Positions 42,611-52,240 of a stretch of 64,000 nucleotides of DNA are shown in pieces (the stretch's first letter is position 1; each line of letters begins with the position of its first letter). The notes under the pieces were generated by a model that had not been told where the DNA came from, searched no databases, and saw only the letters and a list, made by a program, of their open reading frames with translations. This DNA comes from Sanguibacter gelidistatuariae (GTDB taxonomy: Bacteria; Actinomycetota; Actinomycetes; Actinomycetales; Cellulomonadaceae). Location of the stretch: NCBI RefSeq assembly GCF_900096585.1, contig NZ_FMYH01000004.1, positions 62,001 through 126,000 on the forward strand. The letters run 5' to 3'. Position numbers and translations under genes: made by a program.

Positions 42611-43092
42611 CCAAGACGCCGCTGCCCAGCGCCAAGCAGACCCGTGAGCTCCTGGAGGGGCTGTTCGGTCGGGAGATGGCCGTACTCACCGGCGGTCCGA
42701 TGGTCGACCCGGCCGGGCCGGGCGGCGCGGTCGTGGCCGAGTACATCTCCGACCAGATGCAGCTCGCCGCGCTCGTCGTGATGGACGTGCCGATGGCCGC
42801 GCGGGCCGGGGCAGCCATCGCCCTCATGCCCTCGAGCGCGTCGGAGGCTGCGGTCGACGACGGCGAGCTGACGGACGTGCTGCTGGAGAATGCCGGGGAG
42901 ATCCTCAACGTGGTGGCCTCGTTGTTCAACGCGGAGGGCGCCCCGCACGTGCGGCTCAACGCGGTTCACGCCCCGAACGAGGCCCTGCCCGGCGATGTCG
43001 CCCCGTGGGTCATGTCCTACGTGGCCCGCCTCGACCTCGAGTGCGACATCGCCGGCTACGGCCCCGGCGCCCTCTCCGTCCTAGTCCTCTAG
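42607..43092 (+). CDS. CheX/CheC-like protein (second copy)
   Basis: 161 residues. The ExxN motif is in LLENAGEILNVVASLFN, preceded by the DDGELTDVLL helix, and the fold order resembles CheX. Overall similarity to the first CheX-like protein is low. The ATG overlaps the second CheY-like gene, repeating the cheY-cheX arrangement upstream. Phosphatase activity is inferred from the motif and position. Confidence 0.6.
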   Translation: MTKTPLPSAKQTRELLEGLFGREMAVLTGGPMVDPAGPGGAVVAEYISDQMQLAALVVMDVPMAARAGAAIALMPSSASEAAVDDGELTDVLLENAGEILNVVASLFNAEGAPHVRLNAVHAPNEALPGDVAPWVMSYVARLDLECDIAGYGPGALSVLVL

Positions 43093-43145
43093 TCCCACCC
43101 CTCCACCCCCTCCCTACCTCTCCCCCCTACCTCCCCCTCGCCCTC

Positions 43146-43248
43146 GCCGAACTCGTGAACGGCTCGCCGAACTCGTGAGTCAGGTCCGTTTCTCACGAGA
43201 GAAGGACCGTGGCTCACGAGTTCGGCGGACGGTTCACGAGTTCGGCGG
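43146..43248. repeat. Intergenic dyad repeat, copy C
   Basis: Left arms at 43146 and 43166, right arms (TCACGAGTTCGGCGGAC) with TCACGAG beginning at 43214 and 43234, all spaced 20 bp. The central part has its own GGTCC/GGACC stem. It lies between two convergent genes. Confidence 0.9.
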
Positions 43249-43287
43249 ACGCCGGGCTGGCGGACGCCGGGCTGGCGGGGGCAGGGG

Positions 43288-43596
43288 TTAGGCGGGCGGT
43301 GCGTCGTCGGGCAGATCGACGACGACGTTGCGGGTCTCGGCGACGGCGCGGTAGCGACGGCGGTTGACGTGCTCCCAGGCGAGGGCAAGGAGCCCGAGCC
43401 CGAGCCCGGTCGCGCAGATGACCAGCTTGCTCGTGACGTCGAGGTCGAAGCCGACCGCGAGGACGCCCAGCACCAGAGCTGCGACGGCCCACAGCACCAT
43501 GCCCGCCACGATGATGCGCCGAAGGTCCACCTGGAGGGGCTGCGGGCCGGGGCGGCGCCGCTCAGGGTGGAGGAAGAGATCGAACATCGAGCGCAC
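43288..43596 (-). CDS. DUF2530 family small membrane protein
   Basis: 102 residues with two membrane helices at about 28-50 (RIIVAGMVLWAVAALVLGVL) and 57-73 (LVICATGLGLGLLALAWEHV), followed by HVNRRRYR. This is the pattern of the DUF2530 family of actinobacteria. Function unknown. It converges with the chemotaxis operon and diverges from the purine permease. Confidence 0.75.
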   Translation of the reverse strand: MRSMFDLFLHPERRRPGPQPLQVDLRRIIVAGMVLWAVAALVLGVLAVGFDLDVTSKLVICATGLGLGLLALAWEHVNRRRYRAVAETRNVVVDLPDDAPPA

Positions 43597-43710
43597 AGCC
43601 CCAGCCTAGTGGTCCGCCGACGGCCCCTGACCAGGGACGGGCGCAAATATGCAGATCGTGTGCCGAGACGGCGGCGCTGGAGAGTCCTCGAGTCGGGCAC
43701 AATATTGCTC

Positions 43711-45195
43711 ATGGCGAACACCAACACCCTTGACAAAGCGCCGCCTAAGGGCGCTATCGACCGGTTCTTCAAGATCACCGAACGTGGCTCGTCCATCGGT
43801 TCGGAGATCCGCGGAGGCCTCGTTACGTTCTTTGCGATGAGCTACATCATCGTGCTCAACCCGATCATCCTCGGCAACGTCGCGGACGGCACTGGCCAGT
43901 TCCTCGGCGGCGGTGACGGCCCGAACATCGCGATGATCGCGGCCGCGACCGCGCTCATCGCCGGCGTGCTCTCGATCGTCATGGGCCTGGTGGCCAACTT
44001 CCCGCTCGCGCTCGCAGCGGGCATGGGTCTCAACGCGGTGGTCGCCTACTCGATCGCCAGCCTGCCGGACATGACCTGGGCCGATGCCATGGGCATCGTT
44101 GTCCTCGAAGGCCTCATCATCCTGCTGCTCGTGCTGACCGGCTTCCGGGAAGCGGTCTTCAAGGCCGTCCCGGCCGAGCTCAAGGCCGCGATCAGCGTCG
44201 GCATCGGCTTGTTCATCGCCTTCGTCGGCATGGTCGACGCCGGCTTCGTGCGGATCCCGGCGAGCTTGTCCACCCCGGTCGAGCTCGGCATCGCCGGGTC
44301 GATCTCCGGCTGGCCTTTGGTCATCTTCGTCTTCGGTCTGCTCACCTCGATCGTGCTCATGGTCCGCAAGGTCAAGGGCGCCATCCTCATCGCCATCGTC
44401 GCCTCGACCGTGATCGCCGTGATCGTCGAGGCCGTTGCCAAGGTCGGTGGGATGTTCGGCGCCGACGGCGTCAACCCCAGCGGCTGGAAGCTCAACGTCC
44501 CGGCAGTCCCGGACCAGATCGTCGACGTGCCCGACTTCTCGCTGCTCGGCCAGTTCTCGCTCTTCGGCTCCTTCGAGAAGATCGGCGCCGTCGCGGTCAT
44601 CCTGCTCGTCTTCTCGCTGCTGCTCGCCGACTTCTTCGACACCATGGGCACCATGGTGGCCGTGGGCACCGAGGCGGGCCTCGCCGACGAGAACGGCGAC
44701 CTGCCCAAGACCCGCCAGATCCTCGTCGTCGACTCGATCGCCGCCGTCGCCGGTGGCATGGGTGGTGTGTCCTCCAACACGAGCTACGTCGAGTCCGCCG
44801 CAGGAGTCGGAGACGGCGCCCGCACCGGCCTCGCCTCGATCGTCACCGGCATCGCCTTCCTGCTGGCCACGTTCTTCGCCCCGATCGTCGACATGGTGCC
44901 CTCCGAGGCCGCCACCCCGGCGCTCGTCGTTGTCGGTTTCCTCATGTTCATGCAGATCTCCAGCATCGACTGGAAGAACTACGAGGTCGCCATCCCGGCC
45001 TTCCTGACGGTCGTCATCATGCCGTTCACGTACTCGATCTCCGCGGGTATCGGCGCGGGCTTCGTCGCCTTCGTCGTCATCAAGATCTTCGTCGGCAAGA
45101 TCAAGGTCATCCACCCGCTCATGTGGGTCGCGGCCGTCATGTTCGTGCTGTACTTCGTGCGCGGCCCGCTGGGCGACGCACTGGGCGCCTTCTGA
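43711..45195 (+). CDS. NCS2 family purine (guanine/hypoxanthine) permease
   Basis: 494 residues, about 12-14 membrane helices. AzgA/PbuG-type motifs: GSSIGSEIRGGLVTFFAMSY, AGMGLNAVVAYSI, LLLADFFDTMGTMVAVG and GGVSSNTSYVESAAGV. It should import guanine, hypoxanthine or adenine with protons. ATG 43711 is chosen because upstream codons to 43369 overlap the opposite gene. I see no purine riboswitch in the 114-nt leader. Confidence 0.92.
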   Translation: MANTNTLDKAPPKGAIDRFFKITERGSSIGSEIRGGLVTFFAMSYIIVLNPIILGNVADGTGQFLGGGDGPNIAMIAAATALIAGVLSIVMGLVANFPLALAAGMGLNAVVAYSIASLPDMTWADAMGIVVLEGLIILLLVLTGFREAVFKAVPAELKAAISVGIGLFIAFVGMVDAGFVRIPASLSTPVELGIAGSISGWPLVIFVFGLLTSIVLMVRKVKGAILIAIVASTVIAVIVEAVAKVGGMFGADGVNPSGWKLNVPAVPDQIVDVPDFSLLGQFSLFGSFEKIGAVAVILLVFSLLLADFFDTMGTMVAVGTEAGLADENGDLPKTRQILVVDSIAAVAGGMGGVSSNTSYVESAAGVGDGARTGLASIVTGIAFLLATFFAPIVDMVPSEAATPALVVVGFLMFMQISSIDWKNYEVAIPAFLTVVIMPFTYSISAGIGAGFVAFVVIKIFVGKIKVIHPLMWVAAVMFVLYFVRGPLGDALGAF

Positions 45196-45234
45196 CCGAG
45201 GCATCTTGGCCGGGCCTGACGTAAGGTCTTGCCC

Positions 45235-46545
45235 GTGACACCGAGCCACATCTTCCGCCTGACCAACCAGCTGCAGAACTATGCCTGGGGGTCCACGACG
45301 GCCATCCCCACGCTTCTCGGAGCGGTCGGGGACGGCCGTCCGGTCGCGGAGATGTGGCTCGGTGCGCACGCGCTCGGTCCCTCGATGGCCGATCCGGTCC
45401 TGCTCCCGCTCGCCGCGGTGGGCACCCCCGCAGCCCTGCCCTCTGCCCTGCCCGACGCCGCGGCCACCCCCGCAGGCCCCCCGGCCGACCCGGCGGCCGC
45501 CGGAAGGCGCTCGCTCGCGGACCTGCTCCGCGCCGACCCCGACCGCCTGCTCGGCCGCTCGGTCGTCGAGGCCTACGGCCCGCGCCTGCCCTACCTGCTC
45601 AAGTTCCTCGCCGCGGCTTCGCCGCTCTCTCTCCAGGTCCACCCCAAGCCGCACGTCGCCCGCGCCGGGTATTCCCAGGAGAACGCGGCCGGCGTGCTCC
45701 CGGACTCGCCCGAGCGCAACTTCAAGGACGACCAGCACAAGCCCGAGATGCTCGTGGCGTTGACGCCCTTCGAGGGGTTGTGCGGCTTCCGGCGCCCGGC
45801 CCGGATCCTCGCCCTGCTCGACGGGCTCGAGGGGTACACGGTCGGGCAGATGCGCGCCGCGCTGGTCACCCGCCCCACGGCCGACGGCGTCCGGGCGGCC
45901 TTCGAGATCGCACTGTCGGCCCGCGAGGGGGACTGCACGGCCGACCTTGCTCGCACGATCGACTCGATCCGGGGGCGGATCGATCGCGGCGAGTCCACTT
46001 CGCGCGGCGACCAGACCGCGGTCGACCTGGCGACCTGCTTCCCGGGGGATCCCGGCGCGCTCGTCTCGCTCATGCTCAACAGGATGTCCCTCGCCCCCGG
46101 CCAGGCGGTCTTCCTGGGTGCGGGCGAGATCCACGCCTACCTGTCCGGGGTGGGCGTCGAGGTCATGGCGAGCTCGGACAACGTGCTGCGGGCCGGGCTG
46201 ACGACCAAGCGGATCGACGTCGACGTGCTGCTGCGCTGCGCCAGCTACGCACCCCGGCCCCCGGAGCACCCCGTGCTGCGCGCCGAGCCCGGCGGCCTCA
46301 CCGGGTACCGAGCGCCGGTGGCGGAGTTCGCGCTGATCTACGGAAGGGTCGCGGGTGAGGCCCTGATCACCCACACCGGCCCGCGGATCCTGCTGTGCCT
46401 GGACGGCGAGGTCGAGATCACCGGCCCGCTGGGCCCGCTCGTCTGCGTCACCCAGGGCGAGTCCGTCTTCATCGGGCACGACGCCGGCCAGGTCACCCTG
46501 GTCGGGTCGGGCGTCGTCGTCGTCGCGTACGTGCCCTACGCCTGA
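45235..46545 (+). CDS. manA: Mannose-6-phosphate isomerase, class I
   Basis: 436 residues from GTG 45235. It interconverts fructose-6-phosphate and mannose-6-phosphate. N-terminal FRLTNQLQNYAWGSTTAIP is the family start. Zinc ligands appear in SLQVHPKPHVARAGYSQEN, DQHKPEMLVAL and GAGEIHAYLSG. The C-terminal cupin portion ends at VVVAYVPYA. An Ala/Pro-rich insert at about 60-85 is unusual. It could feed mannose donors for surface glycans. Confidence 0.93.
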   Translation: MTPSHIFRLTNQLQNYAWGSTTAIPTLLGAVGDGRPVAEMWLGAHALGPSMADPVLLPLAAVGTPAALPSALPDAAATPAGPPADPAAAGRRSLADLLRADPDRLLGRSVVEAYGPRLPYLLKFLAAASPLSLQVHPKPHVARAGYSQENAAGVLPDSPERNFKDDQHKPEMLVALTPFEGLCGFRRPARILALLDGLEGYTVGQMRAALVTRPTADGVRAAFEIALSAREGDCTADLARTIDSIRGRIDRGESTSRGDQTAVDLATCFPGDPGALVSLMLNRMSLAPGQAVFLGAGEIHAYLSGVGVEVMASSDNVLRAGLTTKRIDVDVLLRCASYAPRPPEHPVLRAEPGGLTGYRAPVAEFALIYGRVAGEALITHTGPRILLCLDGEVEITGPLGPLVCVTQGESVFIGHDAGQVTLVGSGVVVVAYVPYA

Positions 46546-46628
46546 CGAACGCTGCCCGCCCCTCGGGGCCGGGACGTCGTCGGGCATGGAAGGTGAAAGT
46601 CGTGTGAGCGACGGCTGATCCCATATTC

Positions 46629-46655
46629 TTACCTAAGGTAATGAGTTAAGGTAAG
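46629..46655. promoter_or_regulatory. Candidate operator of the MarR/MFS operon
   Basis: TTACCTAAGGTAA at 46629-46641 is a perfect 6+1+6 palindrome. A further half-site TTAAGGTAAG at 46646-46655 makes a larger inverted repeat with CTTACCTAA. It ends 3 nt before the marR ATG and covers its ribosome-binding site, the usual position of an autorepression site. Confidence 0.65.
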
Positions 46656-46658
46656 GGT

Positions 46659-47096
46659 ATGAGCCAGGCGGACGCGTGCACACCAGGAACCCTCGGCGGG
46701 CAGCTGCGGGTCTCCATGAACCGTGTCTCCCGGCGGCTGCGCGCCCAGCGCGGGGAGGCGGACCTCTCCGAGGGTCAGTTCGCGGTTCTGACCGCGATCA
46801 ACCGGCACGGACCGATGACCCCCGGGGTCCTCGCCGAGCACGAGAACATCCGCCCGCCGTCGATGACCCGGACGGTCAACGCCCTCGTTGAGCTCGGGTT
46901 GGTCGCCAAGGCCGGCGATGCGACCGACAAGCGGCTCGTCGTCGTCGAGCTCACCGATGTCGGACGCAACGAGATCAAGGTGACCAAACGGCGTCGGGAT
47001 GCCTGGCTCACCAAGAAGCTGGGTCAGCTGACCCCTGAAGAACGGCAGACGCTCGCCGATGCGAGCGAGCTGCTCACGAGGATCGCCAGCCAATGA
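46659..47096 (+). CDS. MarR family transcriptional regulator
   Basis: 145 residues with a winged helix: LSEGQFAVLTAINRHGPMTP, recognition-helix region ENIRPPSMTRTVNALVELGL, and wing AGDATDKRLVVVELT. It overlaps the MFS transporter by 4 nt, the standard arrangement of an efflux pump and its repressor. The palindrome immediately upstream is its likely binding site. The inducing compound cannot be told. Confidence 0.92.
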   Translation: MSQADACTPGTLGGQLRVSMNRVSRRLRAQRGEADLSEGQFAVLTAINRHGPMTPGVLAEHENIRPPSMTRTVNALVELGLVAKAGDATDKRLVVVELTDVGRNEIKVTKRRRDAWLTKKLGQLTPEERQTLADASELLTRIASQ

Positions 47097-48454
47097 GTCC
47101 TACCTTTGCCTCCCTGAGGTATTACAACTACCGCCTCTGGTTCGGCGCTGCCCTGGTGAGCAACGTCGGCACCTGGATGCAGCGTGTCGCACAGGACTGG
47201 GTGGTCCTGACGGTGCTGACCGACCACTCCGCCGTGGCCGTCGGCTTCGTCACGGCCCTGCAGTTCGCGCCCATCCTGTTCTTGTCCGCATGGGCGGGGG
47301 TCGTCGCTGACCGTGTCGATCGTCGCAAGCTGCTCATGGTCACGCAGGCCGCGATGGGTGTGTTGGCGCTGGCGCTGGGGGTGCTGGTGCTCTCCGGAAA
47401 GGCGGAGCTGTGGCACGTGTACGTCTTCGCGGCGCTCCTGGGCTGCGTGACGGCCTTCGACAACCCGGTGCGACAGACGTTCGTCGCCGAGATGGTCCCC
47501 GCAGAGAAGCTCTCCAACGCGGTGGGTCTGAACTCCGCGAGCTTTAACGCTGCCCGTCTTGTCGGCCCAGGTGTTGCCGGTCTGCTCATCGCTGCGGTCG
47601 GTTCCGGGTGGATGTTCGTCATCAACGGACTGACCTTTATCGCCGTGATCATGGCCATGACGCGGATGCGGCTCGGCGAGCTGAACAGGCTCCCCATCGC
47701 TGCCCGGGCCAAGGGCCAGATCCGGGAGGGGGTCCGGTATGTCCGCAACCGCAGCGACATCATCGTCATCATGGTGGTCATCGGCGTGGTCTCGACCTTT
47801 GGGTTGAACTTCCAGCTGACCTCCGCGGTCATGGCCACCGAGGTGTTCCACAAGGGCGCGGGGGAGTACGGGATCTTGGGTTCCATCCTCGCGATCGGGT
47901 CCCTCGGGGGCGCGTTGCTCGCTGCACGGCGGGAGCGCCCGCGCGTCCGGCTGGTCATCGGTTCAGCGTTCGCCTTCGGCGTGGCGGCAGGGGCCATGGC
48001 CCTCATGCCCACCTACCTCACGTACGCGCTGGCAAGCATCCCGGTCGGCTTCGCCAGCTTGACAATGATGACGGCAGCAAACAGCACCATCCAGATGACC
48101 ACCGACCCGAAGATGCGCGGCCGAGTGATGTCGTTGTACATGATGGTGTTCTTGGGTGCGACGCCCATCGGCTCGCCGATCGTCGGGTGGATTGCGGAGG
48201 CCTTTGGCCCGCGCTGGTCCATCGGCATCGGCGCGATCACCGCCATCATCGTGTCGATCGGCGCGGCGATCTGGACTCGCCGCAACTGGGACTACACGGT
48301 GAAGTACCAGGTCTTCCACCGTCCGCACGTGGCTGTCACGTACGGCATGTCCGCCGACGACGGACCCGTCCGCCCGGACGAGCCGGCCAAGCGCCGCGAG
48401 GTAGCCGACCGCCTGGGTGTCCAGGAAGCCAAAGACCGCACGGCAGGCGCCTGA
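47093..48454 (+). CDS. MFS efflux transporter (EntS/MDR type)
   Basis: 453 residues, twelve membrane helices. Motifs of the MFS_3/enterobactin-exporter-like group: LVSNVGTWMQRVAQDWVVL, LSAWAGVVADRVDRRKLLM (the RVDRRK loop) and FDNPVRQTFVAEMVP. A hydrophilic C-terminal tail follows helix 12. The substrate is unknown; drug or metabolite export is inferred from MarR linkage. Confidence 0.9.
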   Translation: MSPTFASLRYYNYRLWFGAALVSNVGTWMQRVAQDWVVLTVLTDHSAVAVGFVTALQFAPILFLSAWAGVVADRVDRRKLLMVTQAAMGVLALALGVLVLSGKAELWHVYVFAALLGCVTAFDNPVRQTFVAEMVPAEKLSNAVGLNSASFNAARLVGPGVAGLLIAAVGSGWMFVINGLTFIAVIMAMTRMRLGELNRLPIAARAKGQIREGVRYVRNRSDIIVIMVVIGVVSTFGLNFQLTSAVMATEVFHKGAGEYGILGSILAIGSLGGALLAARRERPRVRLVIGSAFAFGVAAGAMALMPTYLTYALASIPVGFASLTMMTAANSTIQMTTDPKMRGRVMSLYMMVFLGATPIGSPIVGWIAEAFGPRWSIGIGAITAIIVSIGAAIWTRRNWDYTVKYQVFHRPHVAVTYGMSADDGPVRPDEPAKRREVADRLGVQEAKDRTAGA

Positions 48455-48476
48455 CACCGCCCACCCCGGGACCATC

Positions 48477-48509
48477 CTCCCCGGCTCCGGCTCCGGCTCC
48501 GGCTCCGGT
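48477..48509 (+). repeat. GGCTCC hexamer repeats
   Basis: Between the MFS stop and repeat copy D there are about five head-to-tail GGCTCC units. Confidence 0.75.
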
Positions 48510-48523
48510 CCGCTCGTCCTCTC

Positions 48524-48625
48524 GCCGAACTCGTGAACCGCTCGCCGAACTCGTGAGCTAGGGCCGTTTCCCGGCCTGGGAGCGGTGTGGTTCACGAGTT
48601 CGGCGGCTCGTTCACGAGTTCGGCG
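48524..48625. repeat. Intergenic dyad repeat, copy D
   Basis: Left arms at 48524 and 48544 (GCCGAACTCGTGA), right arms with TTCACGAGTTCGGCG at 48591 and 48611. It lies between the convergent MFS and DUF559 genes. Confidence 0.9.
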
Positions 48626-48634
48626 CCTTGTGGG

Positions 48635-49570
48635 TCAGGTGAACGTTCGACGGCGCTGTTGGCGGCGGAGGGCGTCCCAGAGTCGGGCGACGAGGGCGGC
48701 TGGGTTGTAGAGGTCCTCCCACATCACGCGTACGACGAGCCACCCGAGCTCTTCGAGGGCATCCTGTCGGCGTTTCTCGTCGTAGAAGGCCTGATCGGCG
48801 CCGCCGCCGTCGGTGGTGTATTTGATGCGACCGTCGAACTCGACGGCGACCTTCAGGTCTGACCACCCGAGGTCGACGTACCGCCGGCCCAGGTGGGTGT
48901 CGACCGCGATCTGCAGCTCGGGCGCAGGGAGCCCTCCGCGCACGACGACGAGCCGCAGCAACGATTCACCGGGAGACTCGGCGCGCGCGTCCGCGAGGGG
49001 AAGGATGGAACATGCCTTGCATATCCCCCGTGAACCGCGCGCGCGGAGGAGGGCTGATTCGAGGTCGTCGACCGACAGCCCACGTCGTAGCGCCGAGTCA
49101 GCGATGACCAAGGCTTGTCGTTCGCTGAGCGTGCGGGCGCAGTCGACCACTGATCGGGCAAGGCTGGTCACCGGAATCCCATCGACGACAGTCATCTCAT
49201 CGGCGCGCAACGCTGCGGTGTGGCGCTTCACCTCGGGGTGCGCGCCGCGCTGCTGGTTGTGACGTTGGATCAGATGGATGCTCCCATCGAGGTCGACGGT
49301 GTCGCATCCGTGGATCAGGGCAGCAGACTCGCCGCAGAACCAGTGCTCGGTCCGAAGCCCGGCGTGGACGGCCGCGATCCGTGCGGTCGTCCGGGCATGG
49401 GCGGCGCGAGCGGGGCTGTCGGTCGGGGTGGGCGGGTGCAGCCAGGCCCAGCCACGATAAAGGGGCGTGACCAAGGCCGGACGAAACTCTCGGCGAGGAG
49501 TACCAGGCTCAACGATGACGGGTGCGAGGGCCTCGAAGGGCCGTGGCCCGGGTTGTATGGATGGTCGCAT
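48635..49570 (-). CDS. DUF559 (Vsr/PD-(D/E)XK-like) domain protein
   Basis: 311 residues from the start codon at 49570. The N-terminal two-thirds match the AbiEi-antitoxin-like layout common in actinobacteria (LYRGWAWLHP, HWFCGESAALIHG, DGIPVTSLARSVVDCARTLS). The C-terminal 110 residues are a DUF559 endonuclease-like domain: VAVEFDGRIKY, then DEKRRQDALEELGWLVVRVM. These multi-copy proteins have no established role. The frame stays open far upstream, but sequence there is repeat-derived. Confidence 0.75.
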   Translation of the reverse strand: MRPSIQPGPRPFEALAPVIVEPGTPRREFRPALVTPLYRGWAWLHPPTPTDSPARAAHARTTARIAAVHAGLRTEHWFCGESAALIHGCDTVDLDGSIHLIQRHNQQRGAHPEVKRHTAALRADEMTVVDGIPVTSLARSVVDCARTLSERQALVIADSALRRGLSVDDLESALLRARGSRGICKACSILPLADARAESPGESLLRLVVVRGGLPAPELQIAVDTHLGRRYVDLGWSDLKVAVEFDGRIKYTTDGGGADQAFYDEKRRQDALEELGWLVVRVMWEDLYNPAALVARLWDALRRQQRRRTFT

Positions 49571-49702
49571 CCCCCAACGGTGCGGCAGGCGCGGACCGGA
49601 CCGCGTCGTCGCCGGTCGTGCCTGTGGACGAGCCCATACCAACCGGTCCCGTGTGCAGCCTCTTCCCAGGCCCCCGCGCCCCATCCCTCCCCCGCGAGCC
49701 CT

Positions 49703-49850
49703 CCCGTCGAACTCGCTCCCGCGAACCCTCCCGTCGAACTCGCTCCCGTCGAACTCGAGAATCCCCCGCCCAACTCGTGAGCTAGGGCGGTAGACGCCCA
49801 GGGAATCGGCCTGATTCACGAGTTCGGCGGCGCGCTCACGAGTTCGGCGG
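49703..49850. repeat. Intergenic dyad repeat, copy E, with degenerate extra arms
   Basis: The core runs from the left arm GCCCAACTCGTGAGC at 49768 to two right arms (TCACGAGTTCGGCGG) starting near 49815 and 49835. Just outside it, CCCGTCGAACTCG occurs three times (49703, 49730, 49745), resembling decayed left arms. Located upstream of the DUF559 gene. Confidence 0.8.
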
Positions 49851-49944
49851 GAGGCGGAGGCGGAGACGGCGGAGTCGGAGACGGGGACGGGGCAGGACAG
49901 GGGGAGGGGGCGGGACAGGGAGGGGGCGGGACAGGGAGGGGCGT
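49849..49944 (+). repeat. G-rich low-complexity tract downstream of serC
   Basis: Repeated GGGACAGGGAGGGGGC and GGAGGCGGAGACGG units. Many G-runs of three to six are spaced by one to seven bases, enough for G-quadruplex formation on the plus strand. Confidence 0.75.
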
Positions 49945-49959
49945 GAACGCCCCCCAGGG

Positions 49960-51941
<1,982 letters not shown>

Positions 51942-52062
51942 CTCACCCGCCGGCTCGTGCGAGGGGAAAACTCGTCGTGATCGGAACGTGACATTGGGGG
52001 TTCATCTGATGTACCTTCGACTTGCTTCATAGGAATAGAAAACCGACGAAGTACTTGAGCGG

Positions 52063-52228
52063 ACGCCAAACCTTGCCACCGCTCATGGTTGCCTAGAACC
52101 CGCTGGCAAGGACGGGGGACCCAAATTCGGGTGCTGCTCGCAGCATCCTTGGGGTGAAGCCTTTCGGACTTCGGTTCGCGAGGCCGGGTGTACTCCTACC
52201 CGAACCCGACAGCTGACCTCGCAGGCGT
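52063..52228 (+). ncRNA. c-di-AMP riboswitch (ydaO-yuaA type)
   Basis: Closing stem ACGCC (52063) with GGCGT (52224). Between them are the conserved elements of the class: GACGGGGGACCCAA, then GGGGTGAAGCC, then CCCGAACCCGACAGCTGACCTCGCAGGCG. The aptamer ends 12 nt before the ATG of a secreted NlpC/P60 protein, with the Shine-Dalgarno (TTGGAGC) right after the stem. Peptidoglycan hydrolase genes are known targets of this riboswitch in actinobacteria, where ligand normally turns expression off. Confidence 0.93.
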
Positions 52229-52240
52229 ATTGGAGCAAAC

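Noticed and set aside
43597-43710. A purine riboswitch before the NCS2 permease
   Set aside because: The 114-nt leader has none of the conserved loop sequences of that riboswitch class.
43606-46587. A 993-residue open frame on the minus strand
   Set aside because: It runs antisense through the NCS2 permease and manA. It is His/Asp/Arg/Gly-rich, as expected from the antisense frame of GC-rich genes, and shows no domain.
28030-49850. The repeated GCCGAACTCGTGAGC arms as a CRISPR array
   Set aside because: Copies are kilobases apart, the units are dyads rather than spaced direct repeats, and no cas genes are present.
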